DNA of 64,000 bases from Collimonas sp. OK242. GTDB lineage: Bacteria > Pseudomonadota > Gammaproteobacteria > Burkholderiales > Burkholderiaceae_D. Shown in pieces: positions 7,472 to 15,263 of the stretch (position 1 is the stretch's first letter; every line of letters starts with the position of its first letter). Made by a program: the position numbers and the translations under genes. The notes beneath the pieces were generated by a model, which ran no database searches, was not told where the DNA came from, and worked only from the letters and a program-made list of their open reading frames with translations. The DNA lies in the NCBI RefSeq assembly GCF_900107095.1, contig NZ_FNOR01000005.1, forward strand, positions 216,078 to 280,077, read 5' to 3'.

Positions 7472-8812
7472 TTATAGCCGAATCATGCCGGCGGCCACGG
7501 TCTGGTGCGTTACTTCGTCAATCAGGATGAAGGCGCCGGTGGCGCGGATCGCATCGTAGGAATCGGCGGCGATGGCTTGCTGCAGATTGAGCGATACGCG
7601 GGCGATGTCGTTCAACTTGAGCGACTCGGCCGGACGCCGTTCCTGGGTATTGATATCGAGCAGCGTATCGATCTTGGTAATGCGCGCCGCGACTTGTTTG
7701 GTGCTGTGCTTCATCCAGTATTTGCGGCGCAGGTCGAGCGTATCTTCCGACAGCCAGCAAATATCGGCGCTGAGGGTTTTCAGCAACGCCGGCGCACGGT
7801 CGACGGAAGTCAGCATGTCGCCGCGCGAGATGTCCAGGTATTCGTCCAGCAGCAAAGTAACCGACTGTCCGACCACGGCCGATGGCAGCGAACCTTCGAG
7901 CACCAGGATGTCCTTGACGGTAGCACTCTGGCCACCCGGCAGCACCACCAGCTTGTCGCCCTGGTGGACTTTGCCGGCTTCGATACGGCCCATGTAGCCG
8001 CGGAAATCATGCGCTTCGTGGCCGTTGTGGCGCGCCACCAGCTGCACCGGGAAGCGGAACGGCTCGTCATGCGATTCGTCGTAGACGCTGAGCGATTCCA
8101 GCAGCTCGATCAGGGTCGGTCCCTGGTTCCAAGGCATGTTATCGCCGGGCACCACCACGTTGTCGCCGGCCAGTGCCGACAGCGGGATCGGGCGCACGTC
8201 GCGCAAACCGAGTTGCCGGGCAAACTCCTGATAAGCGGCGACGATGCGGTCGTAGACAGTTTGATCGTAGTTCACCAGATCCATCTTGTTGACGGCGACG
8301 ATCACATGCTCGATTTGCAGCAGGTGGGCAATCGTCGAATGGCGTTTGGTCTGGGTCAGCAGTTCGACGCTGCCGTCGTCGCCCAGCTTCACTTTGGAGA
8401 CGTCGATCAGGATGATGACGGCATCCGCGGTCGAGGCGCCGGTGACCATGTTGCGGGTGTACTGCTCGTGGCCCGGGGTGTCGGCGATGATGAATTTACG
8501 CTTAGGCGTAGCGAAATAGCGATAGGCCACGTCAATCGTGATGCCTTGTTCGCGTTCGGCTTCCAGGCCGTCGGTCAGCAGCGACAGATCGATGGTGTCG
8601 CCCACTGTACGCTTGTGTTTGGCGCGCGAGATGGCATCCAGCTGGTCGGCAAAAATGCCCTTGCTGTCAAACAGCAGGCGGCCGATCAGCGTGCTTTTGC
8701 CGTCATCCACCGAACCGGCGGTAATGAAGCGCAGCAGGCCGCGTTCCAGCGGCGCGTTGGTGGCATTGGTGGAGACAGTCGCTTCAACAGTTTTCGTTAC
8801 AACGGCGTTCAT
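7472..8812 (-). CDS. cysN: Sulfate adenylyltransferase subunit 1 (GTPase) CysN
   Basis: 446-aa regulatory GTPase of ATP sulfurylase; GTP hydrolysis drives APS synthesis by CysD. EF-Tu-like motifs are in order: GSVDDGKS P-loop (33-40), DTPGHEQYTRNM (G3), NKMD (G4), then beta-barrel domains. The length fits CysN alone; there is no C-terminal APS kinase (CysC) domain, consistent with the APS-type reductase encoded by cysH. The start overlaps the cysD stop by one base (8812), indicating tight coupling. Confidence 0.97.
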   Translation of the reverse strand: MNAVVTKTVEATVSTNATNAPLERGLLRFITAGSVDDGKSTLIGRLLFDSKGIFADQLDAISRAKHKRTVGDTIDLSLLTDGLEAEREQGITIDVAYRYFATPKRKFIIADTPGHEQYTRNMVTGASTADAVIILIDVSKVKLGDDGSVELLTQTKRHSTIAHLLQIEHVIVAVNKMDLVNYDQTVYDRIVAAYQEFARQLGLRDVRPIPLSALAGDNVVVPGDNMPWNQGPTLIELLESLSVYDESHDEPFRFPVQLVARHNGHEAHDFRGYMGRIEAGKVHQGDKLVVLPGGQSATVKDILVLEGSLPSAVVGQSVTLLLDEYLDISRGDMLTSVDRAPALLKTLSADICWLSEDTLDLRRKYWMKHSTKQVAARITKIDTLLDINTQERRPAESLKLNDIARVSLNLQQAIAADSYDAIRATGAFILIDEVTHQTVAAGMIRL

Positions 8813-9747
8813 CAGAAATATCCTTCTTTTTTGCGTTTTTCCATCGAGGCTTCGGAGGTCTGATCGTCCATCCGGGTAGCGCCGCGTTCGGTGATCTGGG
8901 TCACTGCTGTTTCAGCGATGATGGCTTCGACAGTCGCCGCATCGGATGCCACCGGGCAGGTGCAGGAAATATCGCCGACAGTACGGAAGCGGACTTCGCG
9001 CATCTCCACCACTTCGCCATCTCTTGCCGGCGTCAGGTCGGTCAGCGGCACCAGCAAGCCGTTGCGCGGGATCACCTGGCGCTGATGGGCAAAATAGATA
9101 GGCGGCAATTCCAGCTTTTCGCGGGCGATGTATTGCCAGATATCCAGTTCGGTCCAGTTCGAAATCGGGAATACCCGCATGTTTTCGCCCGGATGAACGC
9201 GGGTGTTGTACAGGTCCCAGAGTTCGGGACGCTGTGCTTTCGGGTTCCATTGGCCGAATTCGTCGCGGAACGAAAAAATACGTTCCTTGGCGCGTGCCTT
9301 TTCTTCGTCGCGCCGGGCGCCGCCGATGCAGGCATCGAACTTGTGCTCGGCAATCGTTTCCAGCAGAGTCACTGCTTGCGCAGCATTGCGTGAATCGGTT
9401 TGCGGATTGCGCAGGCGCACTGTGCCGCGCTTGATCGAATCTTCCACCGAACCGACGATCAGGCGCTCACCCAGTTCAGCCACGCGCTTGTCGCGGAAGG
9501 TGATGACTTCTGCGAAGTTGTGGCCGGTGTCGATATGCACCAGCGGGAATGGGAATTTGCCTGGACGGAAAGCTTTTTCTGCAATCCGCAACAGCACCAC
9601 GGAATCCTTGCCGCCGGAGAACAGCAGCGCAGGATTGCTGCACTCGGCCGCCACTTCCCGCATGATGTGGATCGCTTCCGATTCCAGCCAGTCCAGATGA
9701 CGGTTGGCGGCTTTATCCAGGAAAAAATTTTCAACAACTGTGTTCAT
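8812..9747 (-). CDS. cysD: Sulfate adenylyltransferase subunit 2 CysD
   Basis: 311-aa catalytic subunit of ATP sulfurylase, forming APS and pyrophosphate from sulfate and ATP in the cytoplasm. The PP-loop SGGKDS is at residues 44-49, followed by LVHIDTGHNFAEVI and the conserved CIGGARRDEEKARAKER. The C-terminus contains RFRTVGDISCTCPVAS. Family length is about 300 aa. It lies between cysH (54-bp gap) and cysN (overlap) in one operon. Confidence 0.97.
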   Translation of the reverse strand: MNTVVENFFLDKAANRHLDWLESEAIHIMREVAAECSNPALLFSGGKDSVVLLRIAEKAFRPGKFPFPLVHIDTGHNFAEVITFRDKRVAELGERLIVGSVEDSIKRGTVRLRNPQTDSRNAAQAVTLLETIAEHKFDACIGGARRDEEKARAKERIFSFRDEFGQWNPKAQRPELWDLYNTRVHPGENMRVFPISNWTELDIWQYIAREKLELPPIYFAHQRQVIPRNGLLVPLTDLTPARDGEVVEMREVRFRTVGDISCTCPVASDAATVEAIIAETAVTQITERGATRMDDQTSEASMEKRKKEGYF

Positions 9748-9801
9748 ATCGAGTCTTGTCCGGGTCTGTGTTTTTCAACGATTCTTCAATGATGCGACGC
9801 T

Positions 9802-10554
9802 TCAGGCGTTCCGCGGTGGTTCTGCAGCGACCGATTTGATGCGGATCAGTTTGCCGTCGACTACATGCAAGCCGCATTCTTTCGAATCCGGGTTTTCCCA
9901 CCACCAGCGGCCGGCGCGTACGTCCTCGCCTGGCTGGATGGCGCGGGTGCACGGTTCGCAGCCGATGGACGGATAACCCTTGTCGTGCAGCGGGTTGTAC
10001 GGCACGTTGTTGCTGCGGATGTATTGCCAGACATCGTCTTCCGACCAGTCGGCCAGCGGATTGAATTTAGCCATGCCGTGCGCTTCATCCTGTTCCTGCA
10101 CATGCAGTTCAGCACGTGTTTGCGACTGCGCGCGGCGCTGGCCGGTGATCCATGCTTTATTGCCGGCGAGGGCGCGGTTCAGCGGCTCGATCTTGCGGAT
10201 GCGGCAGCATTCCTTGCGCATCTCGATGCTGTCGTAAAACGCGTTCAAGCCGTTTTGTTCAACATAGGCGGCGACTGCTTCAGGTTGCGGCCGATACGGC
10301 TTGACGTCGTAATCGTAGGTTTGCTTGATGCGATCCAGCATGCCCAGCGTTTCGGCATGCAAGCGCCCGGTTTCCAGCGTGAAGATGGAAATCCTGTCTT
10401 GCAGCTGGCCGCGCAGGATCAGATCGGTCAGCACCATGTCTTCGGCCGCCAGGCTGGAAGCAAATACCGCAGGCGTATATTCGGCGGCGATTTTTTCCAA
10501 GCTTGCCTTGGTGGCGGCGATCAGGTCAGGCAGTGATGAGGTCGAGCTGCTCAT
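9802..10554 (-). CDS. cysH: Adenylylsulfate (APS) reductase, CysH family
   Basis: 250-aa assimilatory reductase giving sulfite from activated sulfate using thioredoxin. It carries the [4Fe-4S] ligands of the APS-specific type: Cys-Cys at 116-117 (KECCRIRK) and C199-x2-C202 (GCEPC), plus the catalytic C-terminal Cys in KECGLH (227). Enterobacterial PAPS reductases lack the cluster cysteines, so this enzyme should use APS directly, matching the absence of a cysC kinase in the operon. The stop-start overlap with the DUF934 gene is 4 bp. Confidence 0.95.
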   Translation of the reverse strand: MSSSTSSLPDLIAATKASLEKIAAEYTPAVFASSLAAEDMVLTDLILRGQLQDRISIFTLETGRLHAETLGMLDRIKQTYDYDVKPYRPQPEAVAAYVEQNGLNAFYDSIEMRKECCRIRKIEPLNRALAGNKAWITGQRRAQSQTRAELHVQEQDEAHGMAKFNPLADWSEDDVWQYIRSNNVPYNPLHDKGYPSIGCEPCTRAIQPGEDVRAGRWWWENPDSKECGLHVVDGKLIRIKSVAAEPPRNA

Positions 10555-11084
10555 GATTCATCCTGGATGGCTGCCTGACGTTGCACGCGGCGGAACAGCG
10601 GGGTCTTCTCGTCCCACGAAGTCTGGTATTTTTCGGAGAAATCGGTCAAGCCTTTGAGGGCGTCGTTGATATCCTTGTCGGCGCGCACGGCAAAGGCATC
10701 GAAGCCCACGCGCTGCATGTAAAACAACTGATCGCGCAAGACGTCGCCGATGGCGCGCAATTCGCCGTTAAAGTTCAAGCGGGTGCGCAGGTTGTAAGCG
10801 ATCGAATAACCGCGGCCGTCGGTGAACTTGGGGAAATCGACCGCGATCACGGCGAAATGCGCCAGATCGTCTTTCACTACGTCCGCTTGCGCATCGCTGC
10901 CGAGCCATACGCCTACTTCCGCACGATCCTGCAATTGCGCGCGCTGGGCTTGCCAGACGCTGAACGGCACAATCACTTTGCCGGCAGGGATGCCGACGCT
11001 GTCGGCGCTTTCGCCTTCGTTCAGGCGCAGCAGGCTCCAGTCGTCGGCGATGACCGTGCGATTCTTGATGATATTAATAGACAC
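10551..11084 (-). CDS. DUF934 family protein of the sulfate operon
   Basis: 177-aa protein belonging to DUF934, found almost only between cysI and cysH in proteobacterial sulfate operons; its role is unassigned. Diagnostic stretches are GVWLGSDAQADVV, FPKFTDGRGYSIAYNLR and GDVLRDQLFYMQRVGFDAFAV. I favour the GTG at 11084 because GGAGAGG sits 6 nt upstream of it. The in-frame ATG at 11099 has its own first codons on that same GGAGAGG. Either start overlaps the 3' end of cysI (by 11 or 26 bp), and the stop overlaps cysH. Confidence 0.9.
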   Translation of the reverse strand: MSINIIKNRTVIADDWSLLRLNEGESADSVGIPAGKVIVPFSVWQAQRAQLQDRAEVGVWLGSDAQADVVKDDLAHFAVIAVDFPKFTDGRGYSIAYNLRTRLNFNGELRAIGDVLRDQLFYMQRVGFDAFAVRADKDINDALKGLTDFSEKYQTSWDEKTPLFRRVQRQAAIQDES

Positions 11085-12771
11085 AGGCGTCCTCTCCATG
11101 GGTGTGACCCGTCGGGATCGGGCTGGCGTAGACAAATTCCTTGAACGGTGCGATACCCAGGCGCTGCACGGTATCGATGAACAGTTCTTCCTCGTTGCGT
11201 TGCTGCACATAGACATTCAGCAGGCGTTCGATCACGATAGGCATCTGCTGCGCCGAGAACGACGGCCCGATGATCTTGCCGATGCTGGTGTGGTTGCCTT
11301 GCGCACCGCCGATGGAAACCTGATACCACTCGGAGCCGTCTTTGTCGACGCCGAGGATGCCGATATTGCCGACGTGATGATGGCCGCAGGCGTTGATGCA
11401 GCCTGAGATGTTCAGTTCGATCTCGCCGATGTCATGCTGGAAATCGAGGTCGTCGAATTTTTCAGCGATGGCTTGCGCAATCGGGATCGACTTGGCATTC
11501 GCCAGCGAGCAGAAATCGCCGCCGGGGCAGCAGATGATGTCGGTCAGCAGGCCGATATTCGGCGTTGCCAGGCCATGCGCCTTGACTGCCTGCCATACCG
11601 TGAACAAGTCGCTTAGCTTGACGTCGGCCAGCACCAGGTTTTGCTCATGCGTGATGCGCACTTCGCCGAAGCTGTACTGGTCGGCCAGGTCGGCGACGAA
11701 ATCGAGCTGGGCGGCGGTGATGTCGCCCGGCGGCACGCCGGTTTTCTTGACCGACAGGATCACTGCCGCATAGCCGCTTACTTTGTGTGCTTTGACGTTG
11801 CGCAGCAGCCAGTTGGAAAAAGCCTTGTTTTCCGCCTTGTGCGCCTCGAATCCGGCATCGCTCGCTGGCAGGGTTGCATACGGCGGCGGCACGAAATACT
11901 GGGCGATCCGCTGCAATTCTTCTACAGTCAGTGTCGCCGGACCATCCTTGATATCCGCCCATTCGGCTTCGACCTGGCGCGCGAATTCTTCCGCGCCAAG
12001 TGCTTTCACCAGGATCTTGATACGCGCCTTGTACTTGTTGTCGCGGCGGCCGTGCTGGTTGTAGACGCGCAGGATCGCTTCCAGATACGTCAACGCGTGT
12101 TGCCACGGCAGGAATTCGCGGATCACGCTACCGATGATAGGGGTACGGCCCATGCCGCCGCCGACCAGGAAGCGGAAGCCGACTTCGCCGTCCGCGTTCT
12201 TGACTACGTGCAGGCCGATGTCATGCACTGCAGTCGCGGCGCGGTCTTGTTCGGAACCGCTGATGGCGATCTTGAATTTGCGCGGCAAGAAAGCGAATTC
12301 GGGATGGAAGGTGCTCCATTCACGGATGATTTCAGCGTAAGGGCGCGGATCGATGATCTCGTCCGCAGCGACGCCGGCCAGTTCATCCGAAGTGGTGTTG
12401 CGGATGCAATTGCCGGAAGTCTGGATAGCATGCATTTCTACCGTCGCCAGTTCCGCCAGGATGTCCGGCGACTGTTCCAGGTTGATCCAGTTGAACTGGA
12501 TATTCTGACGTGTCGTGAAGTGGCCGTAGCCGCGATCGTAGGTGCGGGCGATATGGGCGAACATGCGCACCTGTGCGGAGGCCAGCATGCCGTAAGGCAC
12601 GGCGATGCGCAGCATGTAAGCGTGGCGCTGCATGTACAGGCCGTTTTGCAGGCGCAGCGGCAGGAATTCTTCTTCGGTCAGTTCATCCGACAAACGGCGG
12701 CGTACCTGGTCGCGGTATTGTGCGACCCTTTCCTTGACTATCAGGTGATCGTATTGATCGTAGCGATACAT
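11074..12771 (-). CDS. cysI: Sulfite reductase hemoprotein subunit CysI
   Basis: 565-aa siroheme/[4Fe-4S] enzyme reducing sulfite to sulfide. The cluster and siroheme cysteines follow C-x5-C...C-x3-C: C415/C421 (CCPGGDFC) and C458/C462 (GCINAC). Two ferrite-reductase half-domains and the siroheme-contacting TRQNIQFNW (87-95) are recognisable. No CysJ flavoprotein gene is nearby, so the electron donor may be ferredoxin or a separately encoded partner. It is the first gene of the minus-strand operon, with an AAGGAAG ribosome-binding site and a 122-bp upstream region ending in an AT-rich palindrome. Confidence 0.95.
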   Translation of the reverse strand: MYRYDQYDHLIVKERVAQYRDQVRRRLSDELTEEEFLPLRLQNGLYMQRHAYMLRIAVPYGMLASAQVRMFAHIARTYDRGYGHFTTRQNIQFNWINLEQSPDILAELATVEMHAIQTSGNCIRNTTSDELAGVAADEIIDPRPYAEIIREWSTFHPEFAFLPRKFKIAISGSEQDRAATAVHDIGLHVVKNADGEVGFRFLVGGGMGRTPIIGSVIREFLPWQHALTYLEAILRVYNQHGRRDNKYKARIKILVKALGAEEFARQVEAEWADIKDGPATLTVEELQRIAQYFVPPPYATLPASDAGFEAHKAENKAFSNWLLRNVKAHKVSGYAAVILSVKKTGVPPGDITAAQLDFVADLADQYSFGEVRITHEQNLVLADVKLSDLFTVWQAVKAHGLATPNIGLLTDIICCPGGDFCSLANAKSIPIAQAIAEKFDDLDFQHDIGEIELNISGCINACGHHHVGNIGILGVDKDGSEWYQVSIGGAQGNHTSIGKIIGPSFSAQQMPIVIERLLNVYVQQRNEEELFIDTVQRLGIAPFKEFVYASPIPTGHTHGEDACVY

Positions 12772-12880
12772 CTTCGTCTTCCTTATGGGTTGTGGCCAGC
12801 GTTGTCACCAAGCAGTATGATCACTCAACTCGCCACGCCTTGCTTCGAAACAGGTATTGGGCTGTTACTGCACTGCCCTG

Positions 12881-12899
12881 TATTAAATCAATTTTAATA
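12881..12899 (-). promoter_or_regulatory. AT-rich palindrome upstream of cysI
   Basis: TATTAAA (12881-12887) and TTTAATA (12893-12899) form a perfect 7-bp inverted repeat with a 5-nt centre. It overlaps the stop codon of the TSUP gene and lies about 110-130 bp before the cysI start. It could be part of the cysI promoter, a CysB-type binding region or a weak hairpin; none of these is proved. Confidence 0.35.
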
Positions 12900-13667
12900 A
12901 ATCAACTTTACGGCAACGCTGGTCAAGGTCAAGGCCAGCAAAGCACGCAAGAATTTTTCCGGAACGGCCCGCGCCGCCAGCGAACCGACGGTGATGCCGG
13001 GTACCGAGCCAAGCAGCAAGGCGCCCAGCAAATTCCAGTCTATCGATCCCAGCCACCAATGGCCTAGGGCGGCAATCGCCGTCAGCGGCACGGCGTAGGC
13101 AATGTCGGTGCCGGCAACTTCTGCCGGCGACAGGCGAGGATACAGCAGCACCAGGATGGTGGCGCCAACCGCGCCGGCGCCGATCGACGATATGGTAACC
13201 AGTGTGCCAAGAATCAGCCCTGCGACGACGGTCGCTACGGCCAGCTTCCTGCCGTGCAGATGTTTTTCCGGATGGGCGTTCAACCAATGCTGGAGTTTAC
13301 CTTTAAACAGCAGCGCGACCACCGTCAGCAATACCGAAACGGCGATCGAATAACGGATGACCTGGCCGATTTCGGCGCTGATGCCGCCCAGGTATTTGAG
13401 TATCAGGGCGGTGGCGACGGCTGCCGGCAAGGCGCCCAGCGACAGTAATTTGACGATGTCCCAACGCACGGTGCCGCGCGAACGGTGAGCGACAGTACCG
13501 GCGACCTTGGTCACCGACGCAAACGCGAGGTCGGTGCCAACGGCAACGCTGGGATGGATGCCGAACAGCAGGGTCAGCAAAGGCGTCATCAGCGAGCCGC
13601 CGCCGACGCCAGTCAATCCCACCAATAATCCGACGGCAAAACCGCTCACTACATAAGAAACAGTCAT
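12894..13667 (-). CDS. TSUP family (TauE/SafE) sulfite/sulfonate exporter
   Basis: 257-aa multi-pass inner-membrane protein of the TauE/SafE (DUF81) family. It begins MTVSYVVSGFAVGLLVGLTG with the conserved GxGGGSLMTPLL loop, has a second-half repeat (GLILGTLVTISSIGAGAVGA) and roughly seven to eight hydrophobic segments. Position between cysI and the cysB-like regulator suggests export of sulfite or a related sulfur anion, or its uptake. It may be the first gene of the cysI transcription unit, since only 122 bp separate them on the same strand. Confidence 0.85.
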   Translation of the reverse strand: MTVSYVVSGFAVGLLVGLTGVGGGSLMTPLLTLLFGIHPSVAVGTDLAFASVTKVAGTVAHRSRGTVRWDIVKLLSLGALPAAVATALILKYLGGISAEIGQVIRYSIAVSVLLTVVALLFKGKLQHWLNAHPEKHLHGRKLAVATVVAGLILGTLVTISSIGAGAVGATILVLLYPRLSPAEVAGTDIAYAVPLTAIAALGHWWLGSIDWNLLGALLLGSVPGITVGSLAARAVPEKFLRALLALTLTSVAVKLIY

Positions 13668-13931
13668 ATCACCTCGTACGAAACACCTCGAATCGTAATA
13701 AACTTCACATATATCTCCAACTACAGACTATTTATTTGCTTATATGCGTTTTTGATATATGTAAATACGGCAAATACGTTTGCTTTGACCGGGGCTGGCT
13801 GGGGCAGGAAGCAAAGAAGAAGCCGGGCTACATCATGTCATTGTTTTTTGTAATGTGTTTGAATTTATCTTTTTGATAATTTTCAGCCGTACTGAACAGA
13901 TGCTTATCTCAAGAAAAACCAAGGAAAATCC

Positions 13932-14873
13932 ATGAATCTCCATCAGTTCCGTTTTGTCCGTGAGGCGGTACGCCAGAATTACAATCTGACCGAGGCGGCC
14001 AAGGCGCTGTATACATCGCAGCCGGGCGTCTCCAAGGCGATTATCGAGCTGGAGGAAGAACTGGGCGTTGATATTTTTACACGCCATGGCAAGCGTATCC
14101 GCGGGCTGACGGAGCCGGGGCGGGCGGTATTGAAATCGGTCGAACTGATCATGCAGGAAATCGACGGCCTCAAGCGTATCGGCAACGAATACGCCGCCCA
14201 TGACAGCGGCAGCTTCACGATCGCCACCACGCACACGCAGGCGCGTTATGCGCTGCCTAAAGTGGTGCAGGCATTTACCTTGAAGTTTCCCAAGGTGCGC
14301 TTGTCTTTATTGCAAGGCAATCCCAGGCAGGTTGCCGATATGGTGCGTAACGACCAGGCCGACCTGGCGCTGGCGACCGAGGCGATTGTCAATGCCGACG
14401 GCCTGGTGACCTTGCCTTGCTACCAGTGGGAGCATGTGGTGGTGGTGCCGCCGGATCATCCGCTGCTGCAGTCGAAGGCGATCACGCTGGAAGAAATTGC
14501 CGCGTTTCCGCTGATTACCTACGATAGCGCGTTTACCGGCCGGACCAAGATCGATCATGCGTTCTCCCTGCGTAACTTGAAACCGGATGTGCTGCTGGAG
14601 GCGATCGACGCCGATGTCATCAAGACTTACGTCGAGTTAGGCATGGGGGTGGGGATTATTGCCGGCATGGCATTTGATGCGGAACGGGATGTCGGGTTGC
14701 GCTCGATTCCGGTCGGGCATCTGTTTGGCACCAATATCTCGCGGGCGGCGGTCAAGCAGGGCGCCTATCTGCGCAGCTATGTATATACCTTCATCGAATT
14801 GCTGGCGCCGACCATGAATCGCAAGCTGATTGAACAAGTGATGAATGGTGAGAAGGATATGTACGAACTGTAG
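13932..14873 (+). CDS. cysB: CysB-like LysR regulator of sulfur assimilation
   Basis: 313-aa LTTR beginning MNLHQFRFVREAVRQNYNLT, with KALYTSQPGVSKAIIELEEE as recognition helix and GRAVLKSVELIMQEIDGLKR as linker. This N-terminal pattern is specific to CysB/Cbl/SsuR proteins. The effector domain has the TTHTQARYALP motif that in CysB contacts sulfate or acetylserine. It is divergent from the TSUP-cys genes across 264 bp of AT-rich DNA, so direct control of that operon is likely. The paralogue Cbl/SsuR is possible, but context favours CysB. Confidence 0.93.
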   Translation: MNLHQFRFVREAVRQNYNLTEAAKALYTSQPGVSKAIIELEEELGVDIFTRHGKRIRGLTEPGRAVLKSVELIMQEIDGLKRIGNEYAAHDSGSFTIATTHTQARYALPKVVQAFTLKFPKVRLSLLQGNPRQVADMVRNDQADLALATEAIVNADGLVTLPCYQWEHVVVVPPDHPLLQSKAITLEEIAAFPLITYDSAFTGRTKIDHAFSLRNLKPDVLLEAIDADVIKTYVELGMGVGIIAGMAFDAERDVGLRSIPVGHLFGTNISRAAVKQGAYLRSYVYTFIELLAPTMNRKLIEQVMNGEKDMYEL

Positions 14874-14937
14874 TTAAATAGGGTCAGAGTCAAATTCCGC
14901 GATGGAGCCTGCGAAAATTGACTCTGACCCTATTTAA
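14874..14937. repeat. Long inverted repeat (GGGTCAGAGTCAA family)
   Basis: A perfect 20-bp inverted repeat, TTAAATAGGGTCAGAGTCAA (14874-14893) and its complement (14918-14937), separated by 24 nt. It starts right after the cysB stop and can act as a bidirectional terminator. The core resembles a dispersed repeat that I associate with REP-type elements and RAYT transposases in beta/gamma-proteobacteria; no transposase gene is present here. Confidence 0.8.
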
Positions 14938-14975
14938 CGGGCCACGGAGTACACCCGCCAGCATGCAATAACGCA

Positions 14976-15092
14976 TTAACGATAGTAATAAGGATGCGGA
15001 GCATAATACCCGCGCGCCGGCACAATCACACAACCGCTGACGGCAGCACATAAAGTGATGCCAAGCACCACGAGTCCGATGAGCTTTTTCAT
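14976..15092 (-). CDS. Very small lipoprotein
   Basis: 38 aa: MKKLIGLVVLGITLCAAVSG followed by CVIVPARGYYAPHPYYYR. It has a classic lipoprotein signal (Lys-Lys, hydrophobic core, lipobox AVSGC with Cys21), leaving a mature peptide of only 18 residues, rich in Tyr and Pro. The start at 15092 has an AGGAAAGAAGG ribosome-binding region. Similar tiny Tyr-rich lipoproteins are common hypotheticals in Burkholderiales. An upstream in-frame ATG (15206) is unlikely. Confidence 0.65.
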   Translation of the reverse strand: MKKLIGLVVLGITLCAAVSGCVIVPARGYYAPHPYYYR

Positions 15093-15263
15093 TTTGGCCT
15101 TCTTTCCTGTTTGAATTATCACGAGGCCAGAATGCCATTGAGAGGGTGATACAGGTGCTTCCAGACAGTGTGAGATGTAAGAGTTTGTTAGGCTCGTCTT
15201 AATCACTTACAGATGCTTCAGACAAGCCAGCGCGGTGGCCGCGCCGGCTAAAGCTATTCTTGC

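Noticed and set aside
14874..14937. Insertion sequence ends
   Set aside because: The inverted repeat encloses only 24 nt and no transposase is present.
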